In this document: piece by piece, positions 11,480-21,421 of the stretch | Layout: each line of letters opens with the position of its first letter | Position numbering within the stretch: the first letter of the stretch is position 1 | DNA from: Bartonella bacilliformis Ver097 | Lineage (GTDB): Bacteria > Pseudomonadota > Alphaproteobacteria > Rhizobiales > Rhizobiaceae | DNA: 64,000 nt | Assembly (NCBI RefSeq): GCF_000709795.1 | Contig: NZ_KL503804.1 | Coordinates: 124,001 to 188,000 of the forward strand | Reading direction: 5' to 3' | Position numbers and translations under genes: made by a program | Notes under the pieces: generated by a model | Database searches by the model: none | Seen by the model: only the letters and a program-made list of their open reading frames with translations | What the model was told of the DNA's origin: nothing

Positions 11480-12159
11480 TGTCTGTTGTCTTAGAGCTTA
11501 TTGAGATTGAGCGACATTTTTTTGATAATGACAAACCTTTGATTGTTTTAGATAAAGCTAATTTTCGTCTTCATCAAGGAGAGCTTGTAGCACTTGTTGC
11601 ACCTTCTGGTGCTGGAAAATCAACACTTCTTCATATTGCTGGATTATTAGAAAAACCAACAGCTGGTGATGTTTTATTACGGGGTGTTTCTTGCACAAAA
11701 TGCTCAGATAATGAGAGAACAGCGATTAGGCGAAATGATATCGGTTTTATTTATCAATTCCACCATTTACTTCCAGAATTTACAGCATTAGAAAATGTAA
11801 TGATACCACAAATGATAGCAGGGTTAAAAAAATCAGTAGCAGAAGATCGTGCATTTAAATTATTGCAATATTTGCGAGTGTCTCATCGCGCTAAGCATCG
11901 TCCTTCAGAATTATCAGGAGGTGAACAACAACGTGTTGCAATAGCACGTGCAGTAGCAAATGCACCTTCTGTATTGTTGGCTGATGAACCTACTGGAAAT
12001 CTTGATCCTGTAACTTCAGCTTATGTATTTCAGGCTTTATCGGCACTTGTTCGTCAAGCTGGGCTTTCTGCTCTTATTGCAACACATAATTACGCTTTGG
12101 CTAAACAGATGCACCGTAGAATTACGCTGAAAGGAAGAAAAATTATTGAACTTCCTTAA
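11479..12159 (+). CDS. lolD: Lipoprotein-releasing ABC transporter ATP-binding protein
   Basis: LolD is the ATPase driving lipoprotein release by the adjacent permease. The 226-residue protein has a Walker A of the form APSGAGKST (41-49, with Ala where Gly is usual at the first position), a Q-loop in [18 protein letters not shown], the ABC signature LSGGEQQR (145-152) and Walker [13 protein letters not shown]. The Leu-rich Q-loop context is typical of LolD/MacB-type ATPases. Start ATG 11479 shares a base with the lolC TAA. Confidence 0.95.
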   Translation: MSVVLELIEIERHFFDNDKPLIVLDKANFRLHQGELVALVAPSGAGKSTLLHIAGLLEKPTAGDVLLRGVSCTKCSDNERTAIRRNDIGFIYQFHHLLPEFTALENVMIPQMIAGLKKSVAEDRAFKLLQYLRVSHRAKHRPSELSGGEQQRVAIARAVANAPSVLLADEPTGNLDPVTSAYVFQALSALVRQAGLSALIATHNYALAKQMHRRITLKGRKIIELP

Positions 12160-12237
12160 AAAATGAAATCCAAAGTTATTCTAAAAAATTAAACACTACA
12201 CTTTTATGCCTATTTTCGCTGATTAGGAAGGGTTTTT

Positions 12238-12531
12238 ATGACAGATTTTGTAGTTGATAAAAATCAGCAACTAGATATACGTCGTCGTCGGTTGATTTTT
12301 CGTGCATGGCATCGGGGTACTCGTGAAATGGATTTGGTTTTTGGGCCGTATGTTGATGCTCATCTTTCTAAGATGAGTGATGAAACAATTTCTGAGCTTG
12401 AATATATTATGTCTTTTGAAGATCGCGATTTACTCACATGGATTACTGGAGAAGCTATTACACCACCTAAGGTGGATAGTCCGCTTTTTCATGACATCAT
12501 AAATTATCGTGTTTGTATAAATTGTAATTGA
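12238..12531 (+). CDS. sdhE: Succinate dehydrogenase assembly factor SdhE (DUF339)
   Basis: SdhE/SDHAF2 promotes covalent attachment of FAD to the flavoprotein subunit of succinate dehydrogenase. The 97-residue product shows the hallmark RGxxE motif (R26-G27-T-R-E30) within FRAWHRGTREMD, and the later EYIMSFEDRDLLTWITG block. An AGGAAGGG stretch upstream of ATG 12238 is a good ribosome binding site. It sits directly before mfd, a common alphaproteobacterial arrangement. Confidence 0.92.
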   Translation: MTDFVVDKNQQLDIRRRRLIFRAWHRGTREMDLVFGPYVDAHLSKMSDETISELEYIMSFEDRDLLTWITGEAITPPKVDSPLFHDIINYRVCINCN

Positions 12532-12536
12532 TCAAG

Positions 12537-15500
12537 ATGCCTATATTTGAAAAAATTATTTTTCCCAAAAATCAACGTGATTCAATGGTTATTGATGGGG
12601 TTATTGATGGAGTTGAGGCTTTTGCTCTCGCTCAATTAAGTGCAAAAATTGCTCAAGGTAAGCCACTTGTTTATATCGTTCGTGATGAAACAAAAATTGC
12701 TTATTTGCAGCAAGCTTTAAGTTTTGTTGAGCCTCATTTGCCTATTCTTCATTTTCCTGCGTGGGATTGTTTACCTTATGATCGTGTATCACCTACAATA
12801 ACTATTACTGCACGTAGGCTTTCAGTTCTGGCACATATATCGACTTTACGTAATAATCCACATCCTGCTATTATAGTGACAACAGCAAACGCAATCATTC
12901 AAAAATTGCCACCATGCGCAATGATTGATAGTCAGATTCTTCATGTACGTGTCGGTCAGCGTGTTGATATGGATCATTTGATCCATTACTTAGAACGTAA
13001 TAGCTTTGAACGTGTTGGAATTGTGCGTGATATTGGTGAATATGCTGTAAGAGGAGGAATTATTGATATTTTTTCTCCAAGCGAGGTTGAACCTTCACGT
13101 CTTGATTTTTTTGGCAATACCTTAGAGACAATCCGTGTATTTGATACAGAAACGCAACGGACAATAAAAAATAAAACTGAGTTTTTTCTGCAATCAATGA
13201 GCGAGGTTATCCTCACACCGGAGCTCATCAGTCGATTTAAAAGAAATTATATCAGTACATTTGGTGTACCACAAAAAAATGATACACTCTATGAAGCCAT
13301 TTCTCAAGGAAGACGTGTTGCTGGCATGGAGCATTGGTTGCCATTTTTTTATGAAAAGCTCGACAGTTTTTTTGATTATTGTGGTAATTTTCCTATTATT
13401 TTTGAAAATCTTATACAAGAAGCTCTGATTGAACGTTATCGTCTTATTAAAGATTATTATGCTGCTCGCAAAGAGCACGAAAATGATAAAGAAAGTGATG
13501 TTTCTTATCATCCAGTAGAACCACATCTACTGTATATGAGGCTAGAGGAAGTTTTAGAATGTGTACAACAATCAGCTCAACGTATTGATTTTACGCCTTT
13601 TAATGTCCCTAAAACTTCTGAACAGATAACGGTTTTTCATGTGAATGTTATTCCAGGATATGATTTCGTAAAAGAGCGTAATGCGCAAGATAAAAATATT
13701 TTTTTAAGTGTGGTTGATCATATTTCTTCATTGCAATCTGCTGGTAAAAAAATTCTTCTAGCCTGTTGGAGCGAAGGATCTATGGATCGCTTATTGCAAG
13801 TGCTCGATGAATATGGATTAAAAAAAGTAGAAATTGCAAAATCATTAAGCACTGTAAAAACAAGTTCATCTCATTCTATATTTGCAGCTGTTATAATGAT
13901 TGATCATGGTTTTGAATCTGAAGATTTCGTTATTATAACAGAACAAGATATTTTTGGTGATCGATTAGTAAAATCTTCGAAACAGCGTAGACGCAATGCG
14001 AATTTTATTTCTGAAATTTCTACATTAAATTCTGGTGATTTTGTTGTTCATATTGATCACGGTGTTGGGCAATTTATTGGTCTCAAAACTATTATGACAG
14101 GCGGAATTTTACGTGATTGTCTTGAAATCAGTTATGCTGGAGATGATCGATTATTTTTGCCTGTTGAAAATGTAGAACTTCTATCACGTTATGGATCAGA
14201 AGATACAGATGTAACATTAGATAAATTAGGTGGTGTTGCTTGGCAAGCACGTAAAACACGGCTTAAAAAGCATTTATTGCAGATTGCTGGGCAATTAATC
14301 TCTATAGCTGCAGAGCGCTCTATGCGTTCTGCTCCTGTTTTGACTCCACCAGTTAGCCTATTTGATGAATTTGTTGCACGCTTTCCTTATGAAGAAACAG
14401 AAGATCAGATGAATGCAATTGATGCGGTTTTGGATGACTTAGAAGCAGGAAAACCAATGGATCGTCTCATATGTGGTGATGTTGGTTTTGGCAAAACAGA
14501 AGTCGCTATTCGAAGTGCTTTCGTTTCTGCGTTGAATGGTTACCAAACTGCCGTTGTTGTGCCAACAACTTTACTATCACGGCAGCATTACAAGACGTTT
14601 ATTGCACGTTTTCAAGGATTACCTGTTAAAATTGGTCATGTTTCAAGACTTGTAAAAGCTGCAGAATTGACCAAAGTAAAAAAGGGGATCTCAGATGGTA
14701 CAATCGATATTGTTATTGGAACGCATGCGTTATTGAGCGGATCAGTTAATTTTTCACGATTAGGGTTATTGATCATCGATGAAGAGCAGCACTTTGGTGT
14801 AAAGCACAAAGAACATCTCAAAGAGCTTAAAAATGATATTCATGTTCTTACACTTTCAGCAACCCCTATACCAAGAACTTTAGGACTTGCTTTATCAGGG
14901 GTGCGTGAACTCTCATTAATTACGACTCCACCTATTGATAGAATGGCAGTTCGTACTTTTATTTCACCTTTTGATGCACTTGTTATACGCGAAACATTGC
15001 TGCGTGAGTATTATCGTGGAGGACAGAGTTTTTATGTTTGTCCTCGTGTTTCTGATCTTTCTTACGTGGAAGAATATCTTAAAAAGTACGTACCTGAGCT
15101 CAAATTTGTTATAGCCCATGGAAAAATGCCAGCTGGACAGCTTGATGATATTATGAATGCATTTTATGATGGAAAATACAATGTACTGCTTTCCACGACT
15201 ATCATTGAATCAGGTCTTGATATTCCAACTGCTAATACATTAATTGTGCATCGTGCTGAGATGTTTGGTCTCTCTGCACTTTATCAATTACGGGGAAGAG
15301 TGGGGCGTTCCAAACAACGCGCTTATACACTTTTTACTTTTCCATCTAATAAAGTTTTAACGCCTGCTGCTCAGCGTCGTCTTAAAGTTTTGCAGTCTCT
15401 TGATACTTTAGGAGCGGGTTTTCAATTGGCTAGTCATGACATGGATATTCGTGGTTCAGGTAATTTTTTAGGCGAAGAACAGTCAGGACATATTAAAGAA

Positions 15501-16028
15501 GTTGGATTTGAGCTTTATCAAAAAATGCTTGAAGAGGCCATTTCTGAGTTAAAAGAAGGAAAACATAATGAAGATCTTCAATGGTCACCTCAAATTTCAA
15601 TAGGTGCAACAGTTTTAATACCAGAAAATTTTATCCCTGATTTATCATTACGTATGAGTCTTTATCGCCGTTTAATGGCTCTTGAGAATTTAGAGGAAAT
15701 TAATGAATTAGGAGCTGAATTGATCGATCGTTTTGGTCCTCTTCCATTAGAAGTTCAACATCTACTTAAGATTGTTTATATCAAAGCTTTATGTCGAAAA
15801 GCACGCGTAGAAAAATTGGATGTTGGACCCAAAGGTGTTATTATTCAGTTTCGCAATAATCATTTTAGCAACAGTACTGCTCTTGTTCAATGGATTGAAG
15901 AACAAGGTTCAATGGCAAAAATCCGACCAGACCAAACTATTGTGTTTATTCGTGATTGGCAAACAGCAGATAAAAGACTACTGGGAGCAGAAATCATTAT
16001 GACAAAACTTACAGAAATGATACAGTGA
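12537..16028 (+). CDS. mfd: Transcription-repair coupling factor
   Basis: Mfd recognises RNA polymerase stalled at lesions, pushes it off the template by DNA translocation and recruits UvrA. The 1163-residue product has the full family length: a UvrB-like N-terminal module (VGIVRDIGEYAVRGGIIDIFSP), the RNA polymerase interacting domain (SGDFVVHIDHGVGQFIGL), a RecG-like helicase core with Walker A GDVGFGKTE (about 646-654), DEEQ (about 748) and RGRVGRS, and the C-terminal TRCF domain. ATG 12537 is chosen; an in-frame TTG at 12528 overlapping the sdhE stop is an alternative. Likely cotranscribed with sdhE. Confidence 0.97.
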   Translation: MPIFEKIIFPKNQRDSMVIDGVIDGVEAFALAQLSAKIAQGKPLVYIVRDETKIAYLQQALSFVEPHLPILHFPAWDCLPYDRVSPTITITARRLSVLAHISTLRNNPHPAIIVTTANAIIQKLPPCAMIDSQILHVRVGQRVDMDHLIHYLERNSFERVGIVRDIGEYAVRGGIIDIFSPSEVEPSRLDFFGNTLETIRVFDTETQRTIKNKTEFFLQSMSEVILTPELISRFKRNYISTFGVPQKNDTLYEAISQGRRVAGMEHWLPFFYEKLDSFFDYCGNFPIIFENLIQEALIERYRLIKDYYAARKEHENDKESDVSYHPVEPHLLYMRLEEVLECVQQSAQRIDFTPFNVPKTSEQITVFHVNVIPGYDFVKERNAQDKNIFLSVVDHISSLQSAGKKILLACWSEGSMDRLLQVLDEYGLKKVEIAKSLSTVKTSSSHSIFAAVIMIDHGFESEDFVIITEQDIFGDRLVKSSKQRRRNANFISEISTLNSGDFVVHIDHGVGQFIGLKTIMTGGILRDCLEISYAGDDRLFLPVENVELLSRYGSEDTDVTLDKLGGVAWQARKTRLKKHLLQIAGQLISIAAERSMRSAPVLTPPVSLFDEFVARFPYEETEDQMNAIDAVLDDLEAGKPMDRLICGDVGFGKTEVAIRSAFVSALNGYQTAVVVPTTLLSRQHYKTFIARFQGLPVKIGHVSRLVKAAELTKVKKGISDGTIDIVIGTHALLSGSVNFSRLGLLIIDEEQHFGVKHKEHLKELKNDIHVLTLSATPIPRTLGLALSGVRELSLITTPPIDRMAVRTFISPFDALVIRETLLREYYRGGQSFYVCPRVSDLSYVEEYLKKYVPELKFVIAHGKMPAGQLDDIMNAFYDGKYNVLLSTTIIESGLDIPTANTLIVHRAEMFGLSALYQLRGRVGRSKQRAYTLFTFPSNKVLTPAAQRRLKVLQSLDTLGAGFQLASHDMDIRGSGNFLGEEQSGHIKEVGFELYQKMLEEAISELKEGKHNEDLQWSPQISIGATVLIPENFIPDLSLRMSLYRRLMALENLEEINELGAELIDRFGPLPLEVQHLLKIVYIKALCRKARVEKLDVGPKGVIIQFRNNHFSNSTALVQWIEEQGSMAKIRPDQTIVFIRDWQTADKRLLGAEIIMTKLTEMIQ

Positions 16029-16113
16029 TCTCCTTTTAGAAATCTATAATTCATTTTGTAGCTGTTTTAAATTGTGAGTTTTATAAGATATATAAATTAT
16101 AAATAATTTTTCT

Positions 16114-17931
16114 TCATTCACGCCACCAAGTTGGAAGACGATATCCGTATAGTGGTGTGTAAGAGGGATGTTTAATATATGACCAACGAGCTATCCATTG
16201 TTCAGGTACATGATAAAGCGGTATATAGTAACTACCAGAAATAAGGATTCTATCTAAAGCACGAACTGCTGAAATAAAATCAACACTTGAGCGTGCATCA
16301 AGCATCGCTTTTATCATTGCATCTATCGCAGGATCAGCTGTTCCGGCGAAATTAAAACTTCCTTTCAAATTTCGAGAATCTGAACCCCAACGATTTATTT
16401 GTTCGTTCCCTGGTGATAAAGAGTTTTTTAATTTTCCAATAATCATATCATAATCAAACGTTCCTAAGCGGTTTTGATATTGGGTATCATCAACAGTTCT
16501 TATTTCAACATCAATACCAAGACGTGACAAACTACTCTGAAATGCAAGAGCAACCTTTTCTTCGTCAAATGTTTGAGTCATAATTTCAAATTGCAAAGGT
16601 AAGCCATTAGGAGCAATAGCTTTGTTATTTTTTCTAGTAAAACCTGCTTCTTGTAAGAGTTTCCAGGCTTTCTGAGCAATTTTTCGCTCCATACCTGAAC
16701 CATCTGTTTTTGGCATACGCCAGCTTCCATCCATAACCTCAGGAAGAACTGAATCAGGATAAGGTGCTAAAAGAGCTTTTTCTTCTGCACTAGCAGGTTT
16801 ACCAACGGACGAAAGAATAGAACCTGCCCAATAACCTTCTATTCTTTTATAAACATTATCAAAAAAATGATGATTGACCCATTCAAAGTCGACAAGCATT
16901 GATAATGCTTGTCGTACTTTTCTGTCTTTAAAAACAGCACGACGCGTATTAAAAACAAAACCAATCATGTCAGCGGGTGTACTTTTTGAAAATTCTTCTT
17001 TGATAACTCGCCCTTCACGAACAGCTGGAAAATTATAAGAAAGACGCCAGCGATTTGAATTAGCAGACCCTTCAATGAAGATATCAATAATTCCCTTTTT
17101 AAAAGCTTCAAAACGTGCCGTATCATTTCGAAAATATTCGATTTGGATGGTATCAAAATTGTTCAATCCTTTGTTAACAGGAAGATCTTTACCCCAATAA
17201 TTGGGATCGCGCTTATAAATAATTCTTTCACCAGGATCCACGTGATGGATAATATAAGGTCCGCTTCCTGGCATTTTAACAAGACCGTTCTTTTCAAAAT
17301 CATCAACATTAATAGCATGTTTTGGCAAAATTGGCATGGCACTAGCCAAAAGAAGTGGAAACTCACGATCTTTTGAGTGTGGAAAATTCATTCTAATACC
17401 GTGGTTGCCAATTATTTCAATAGATTCTATGTTTTTTATATATCGATTAAATGGAGGTCTTCCTTTTTCTTTAAGCAGCTCGATTGTAAATAAAACATCT
17501 TCGATTTTTATAGGCTCTCCATCTGAAAAACGTGCTTTGGGATTAAGAAAAAAAGTAATTTTTGTGCGTTCTTCATTAAGTTCAACTTTTTCTGCTAAAA
17601 GGCTGTAAAGCGTAAAAGGTTCATCACGGGAACGTACCATCATTGTTTCATAAACAAGACCAGAAAACTGCTCATCCGCAAAAAGCCCTCTTGCTGTTGT
17701 TCGAAAACTACGTATGACAAACGGATTTAATCCATCAAACGTTCCAACAACACCGTAGGTTATTTTACCCTCTTGATTTGCATTAGGAGAAGCATAAGGA
17801 AAATGATCAAAATTATCTGGTAGTTTTGGTGTTCCATGCATTGCAATACCAATTGCTGAAACCTCATGACAAAAAAGGAGAGTGATAAAAATAAGGAATA
17901 GTTTAAGATAATGAGAACTGTAAGGTATCAT
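16114..17931 (-). CDS. Extracellular solute-binding protein family 5 (peptide-type ABC transporter)
   Basis: The 605-residue protein has an N-terminal signal peptide (about residues 1-26, hydrophobic core LKLFLIFITLLF, ending near VSA). A SBP_bac_5 fold follows, recognisable from FDGLNPFVIRSF, FSDGEPIKIEDVLFTIELLK, GSGPYIIHHVDPGERIIYKRDPNYWG and VRQALSMLVDFEWVN. It resembles the YejA-type peptide binders of Rhizobiales. No permease or ATPase genes lie next to it, so it is either an orphan or works with a transporter encoded elsewhere. It is convergent with mfd and divergent from the IalB-like gene. The substrate cannot be told from sequence. Confidence 0.85.
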   Translation of the reverse strand: MIPYSSHYLKLFLIFITLLFCHEVSAIGIAMHGTPKLPDNFDHFPYASPNANQEGKITYGVVGTFDGLNPFVIRSFRTTARGLFADEQFSGLVYETMMVRSRDEPFTLYSLLAEKVELNEERTKITFFLNPKARFSDGEPIKIEDVLFTIELLKEKGRPPFNRYIKNIESIEIIGNHGIRMNFPHSKDREFPLLLASAMPILPKHAINVDDFEKNGLVKMPGSGPYIIHHVDPGERIIYKRDPNYWGKDLPVNKGLNNFDTIQIEYFRNDTARFEAFKKGIIDIFIEGSANSNRWRLSYNFPAVREGRVIKEEFSKSTPADMIGFVFNTRRAVFKDRKVRQALSMLVDFEWVNHHFFDNVYKRIEGYWAGSILSSVGKPASAEEKALLAPYPDSVLPEVMDGSWRMPKTDGSGMERKIAQKAWKLLQEAGFTRKNNKAIAPNGLPLQFEIMTQTFDEEKVALAFQSSLSRLGIDVEIRTVDDTQYQNRLGTFDYDMIIGKLKNSLSPGNEQINRWGSDSRNLKGSFNFAGTADPAIDAMIKAMLDARSSVDFISAVRALDRILISGSYYIPLYHVPEQWIARWSYIKHPSYTPLYGYRLPTWWRE

Positions 17932-18104
17932 GAAGATTCACTTTGATCATTTGATAAAATTGATTCATTTTGACAATATACTTTATTTCATGATTCTAAG
18001 GTATTTTTAGAGTCAATTTATGAGATTTTTATCTTTGGTTTAATTAAATAATACAAAAAGATCTCATTTTATTAATTAATTTTATAAACCTGATTGAAAA
18101 TGAT

Positions 18105-18126
18105 ACTTAATATCCCTATGTTAAGT
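18105..18126. repeat. Inverted repeat upstream of the IalB-like gene
   Basis: ACTTAA at 18105-18110 and TTAAGT at 18121-18126 form a perfect 6-base dyad with a 10-base spacer, about 40 bases before the start codon. The position fits an operator or a leader hairpin, but the arms are AT-rich and short, so chance is possible. Confidence 0.3.
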
Positions 18127-18163
18127 CTAATTATGAAAGCGCGTTGAAAGGATTAACTTGATC

Positions 18164-18778
18164 ATGTCGCATAAAAATGCCTATACTGCTATTTCGGTAT
18201 TAGCTGGAATTTCTACTCTTTTTTTTGCATTCTCTATTCCAGCAAGTGCACAGACTCTGTCTCAAGGCTGGTATAAAATTTGCAGTAAACAGGGTGATGT
18301 CGATGTCTGTAACACGATGAATAGTGTTGTGTCGAATACTGGACAACCCTTAACAGTTATTAATTTAGTTGAAGTAAAGGGAGCGCAAAATGAAAAGCGT
18401 ATAGGTGTTCAGGTACCTACAGGTCGTTTTATACCAGAAGGTGTCCATGTAAAAATTGGAGATAGCTTTTCTGAAAAGATTCCTTATGTTCTTTGTAATG
18501 GAGCAAGCTGTATTGCTAATGATGTTTTAAGTGATAAACTCATTTCTGCTATGAAAGCTGGCTCAAAAATGGTTATTACTACAATTAATTTTCGAGGTTC
18601 AGAGAATCCTATAGAGCTTTCCCTTAATGGTTTCACTACTGCATACACAGGCCCTGGTGTAGATGAGAAGACTTTTCAACAAGAACAAATGAAATTGCAG
18701 AAAGCTGTTCAATTAAAGCAAAAAGAAATTGAAGATCGTATGCGTGCTGAACAAGAAAAAGCTAAACAGGAGAAATAA
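18164..18778 (+). CDS. Invasion-associated locus B (IalB) family periplasmic protein
   Basis: The 204-residue protein has a signal peptide (hydrophobic core near residues 10-25, cleavage near PASAQT) and then an IalB-like domain: QGWYKICSKQ, a C-x-x-x-x-x-x-C spacing, and GVQVPTGRFIPEGVHVKIGD. Four cysteines in the mature part could form two disulfides. IalB proteins are exported and associated with erythrocyte invasion in Bartonella; this one is a paralogue-type member rather than certainly IalB. The last 35 residues are a charged, Gln/Glu/Lys-rich helix, probably coiled coil. ATG 18164 is taken; an in-frame TTG at 18158 has better spacing from AAGGA and is an alternative. Confidence 0.85.
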   Translation: MSHKNAYTAISVLAGISTLFFAFSIPASAQTLSQGWYKICSKQGDVDVCNTMNSVVSNTGQPLTVINLVEVKGAQNEKRIGVQVPTGRFIPEGVHVKIGDSFSEKIPYVLCNGASCIANDVLSDKLISAMKAGSKMVITTINFRGSENPIELSLNGFTTAYTGPGVDEKTFQQEQMKLQKAVQLKQKEIEDRMRAEQEKAKQEK

Positions 18779-18803
18779 AAGGGAAGGAATTATACATCCC
18801 TTT
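18778..18803 (+). terminator. Hairpin after the IalB-like gene
   Basis: AAAGGGA (18778-18784) pairs with TCCCTTT (18797-18803) immediately at the stop codon of the IalB-like gene, followed by the pyrimidine stretch CTTCT. It is a candidate intrinsic terminator on the plus strand. Confidence 0.5.
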
Positions 18804-18847
18804 CTTCTATTTCAAAATTTCTTTTTTATAGGTAATTGAGTTAGAAT

Positions 18848-18873
18848 CGCTACAGAATATGTAGCGGTTTTAT
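18848..18873 (+). terminator. Second hairpin with T-run between the IalB-like gene and rne
   Basis: CGCTACA (18848-18854) and TGTAGCG (18860-18866) form a perfect 7-bp stem with a GAATA loop, followed by GTTTTAT. This is a typical intrinsic terminator for plus-strand transcription. It lies 8 bases beyond the rne stop, so it may also mark the end of the minus-strand rne transcript. Confidence 0.6.
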
Positions 18874-18874
18874 A

Positions 18875-21421
18875 TTATTCAGTTTTAAGGAAAGTTTTGC
18901 GTTTCCACCAACCAACACGCTTAGTTTGTTGAAACGTTTCAGAAGTTGATGAGGTAATAGTCATTTTAGTTGAATCTTTTTCAACTATTGCTTCTGGTTC
19001 AAGCTTTTCTTTTGAGATTGCTGATTCCTTAATGGAATTTTTTTGCTTTTGACGTGTTGATTTTCTTGTTTTTATAGTTTCTTCTTTAACAATTATCTCA
19101 GAAATTGGTTCACTAATTTTTTTTCCTTTAGTTATTAAATTATTTTCGAAAACTTCTGTTGTTATTTGTTTATCATTTTCAAGAATTTTCTGAGAAACCT
19201 TTCTAGGGTGTGTTTTATGCTTTTTAGACTTATGATTTACATTAGCTTTTGAAACACTATTTTGTGTTTTCATAAGGTGTCTTTTATTATTTTGGGGTTG
19301 ACTAAATCCAACAGGCTCAGCATTTGGAACATAAGATTTGCGACGTTCTGCTTTAATTTCTGCTAATGCTTGTTGAGCAAAATTTCCAACTGGTTCTGCG
19401 TAAGGAGTGCGGAACTGATAAAAATTGTTACCTTGGTTACGACGATTTCCACGGCGTCCACGACAACGCCCACGATGACGAGTCTCTTCACCATTTTGAA
19501 CATCATTTTCATGAGAAGCATGAAGAGAATTATCTGTGGATTCAGTTATCTTATGCGAACGTTGTTTGTTATTTTTAATAAGCATCGAATCTTCAATAGA
19601 TTCAACTTTTACTGAGAGTATATTGTTGACTTTTTTCTTGCTTTCATTTTCAGAAGTGGTTGGAGATAGGTTATCTTCTTTTGCTGAAGTTCCTTTTAAA
19701 ATGAGGAGGTGTTGCATTCCAATGCTATCATCTGCTTCAATGCTAATATTGAGTTTAAAGCGTGTCTCCAAATCAACAAGAATATTGCGTTTATAATTTA
19801 ACACATAAAATGCTGTTGCTGTAGGGGTTCGTACAATAATGTTATGCTGCGAATTATGTAGAAGATATTCTTCAATTGAACGCATAACATGTAAAGCAAT
19901 TGATGATTCAGAGCGTATATTTCCGGTTCCAGAGCAATTCGGGCAGGGCTGTGTTGTGCTTTCTAAAACCGATACACGAATACGTTGACGACTCATTTCC
20001 AGGAGGCCAAAATTTGAAATACGCCCTACTTGAATACGAGCACGGTCACTTTTTAAACAATCTTTTAATTTTTTTTCAACAAGCTTAATGTTGCGCTTTT
20101 CAAGCATATCAATGAAATCAATCACAATCAAACCAGCCAAGTCACGTAAGCGTAATTGACGAGCTATTTCTTCAGCTGCTTCAAGATTTGTTTGTAACGC
20201 CGTTTTTTCAACAGAATGTTCTTTAGTAGATCGACCTGAATTTATATCAATAGCAACAAGTGCTTCTGTCTGATTAATAACAAGATAACCACCAGATTTT
20301 AAAGAAACTTGCGGATGCAACATCTTGTCAAGTTGAGTTTCAATACCATTGCGTGTAAAAATAGGTATTGAATCTCGGTAAGGTTGAACAGCTTTTGCAT
20401 GGCTAGGCATAAGCATGCGCATAAAATCTTTAGCTTCACGATATCCTTGGTCACCAGAAACAAGAATTTCAGTAACATTTTTATTATAAAGATCGCGTAT
20501 AGAGCGTTTTATAAGACTGCTTTCTTCATAAACTAAACAGGGAGCTATTGATTTAAGTGTCAAATTACGAACAGTTTCCCATAATCTTATAAGATATTCA
20601 TAATCGCGTTTAACTTCAGCTTTTGTTCTATTTTCTCCAGCTGTTCTCAGGATTACTCCCATACCTTTCGGAACTGCTAATCCTTTTACAATTTCTTTGA
20701 GACGTTTGCGATCTTGCGTATTAGTAATTTTTCGTGAAATACCACCGCCGCGTGCTGTATTTGGCATTAAAACAGAATAGCGACCCGCTAATGATAAATA
20801 AGTTGTTAGTGCTGCACCTTTATTACCACGCTCCTCCTTAATTACTTGAACTAATAAAATTTGACGCCGTTTAATAACTTCTTGAATTTTATATTGACGC
20901 TCTTGTTTGGAGTAATCAGTAGGCCTTTCTTCAAAGGAATCTTGTGAATTAATCACTCCATTATCATTATCAGAAGTAAGTACATCAAACGATTCATCAT
21001 CCATTGTTATTGATTCAGAGAGAATATCATTCTCAATACCTTCTGCTATAGTACAAGAATTCTTTTGTTTCTTTGAGTTTCTTTTACCTTGATTTGTTTC
21101 TTCAATGAGATCATCATCATTTTCAAAGGAAACCGCTTCCTCTTCTTTTTCAAGGAGGGCAAGACGATCAGCAACAGGAATTTGATAATAATCAGGGTGA
21201 ATCTCTGAAAATGTTAAAAATCCATGACGGCCACTCCCATACTCTACAAAGGCTGCTTGAAGAGAAGGTTCTACACGTGTTACACGTGCTAAATAAATAT
21301 TTCCTTTGAGCTGCTTTTTGTGTTCTGATTCGAAGTCAAATTCTTCAATTTTGTTGCCTTGAACAACAACAACACGTGTTTCCTCCGGGTGGGAGGCATC
21401 GATAAGCATTTTGTTTGACAT
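18875..21421 (-). CDS. rne: Ribonuclease E/G
   Basis: RNase E is the endonuclease and scaffold of the RNA degradosome. The 848-residue protein has an N-terminal S1 domain (GNIYLARVTRVEPSLQAAFVEYG) interrupted by a long acidic insert at about residues 92-170, a common alphaproteobacterial feature. The RNase H/DNase I-like catalytic core contains VAIDINSGR and LAGLIVIDFIDM, and the zinc-link CPNCSGTG contains the two cysteines. The C-terminal third is low-complexity, basic and Glu/Lys-rich (RGRCRGRRGNRRNQ), expected to be disordered and to bind RNA and partners. It has a 547-base upstream gap containing palindromes. Confidence 0.96.
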   Translation of the reverse strand: MSNKMLIDASHPEETRVVVVQGNKIEEFDFESEHKKQLKGNIYLARVTRVEPSLQAAFVEYGSGRHGFLTFSEIHPDYYQIPVADRLALLEKEEEAVSFENDDDLIEETNQGKRNSKKQKNSCTIAEGIENDILSESITMDDESFDVLTSDNDNGVINSQDSFEERPTDYSKQERQYKIQEVIKRRQILLVQVIKEERGNKGAALTTYLSLAGRYSVLMPNTARGGGISRKITNTQDRKRLKEIVKGLAVPKGMGVILRTAGENRTKAEVKRDYEYLIRLWETVRNLTLKSIAPCLVYEESSLIKRSIRDLYNKNVTEILVSGDQGYREAKDFMRMLMPSHAKAVQPYRDSIPIFTRNGIETQLDKMLHPQVSLKSGGYLVINQTEALVAIDINSGRSTKEHSVEKTALQTNLEAAEEIARQLRLRDLAGLIVIDFIDMLEKRNIKLVEKKLKDCLKSDRARIQVGRISNFGLLEMSRQRIRVSVLESTTQPCPNCSGTGNIRSESSIALHVMRSIEEYLLHNSQHNIIVRTPTATAFYVLNYKRNILVDLETRFKLNISIEADDSIGMQHLLILKGTSAKEDNLSPTTSENESKKKVNNILSVKVESIEDSMLIKNNKQRSHKITESTDNSLHASHENDVQNGEETRHRGRCRGRRGNRRNQGNNFYQFRTPYAEPVGNFAQQALAEIKAERRKSYVPNAEPVGFSQPQNNKRHLMKTQNSVSKANVNHKSKKHKTHPRKVSQKILENDKQITTEVFENNLITKGKKISEPISEIIVKEETIKTRKSTRQKQKNSIKESAISKEKLEPEAIVEKDSTKMTITSSTSETFQQTKRVGWWKRKTFLKTE

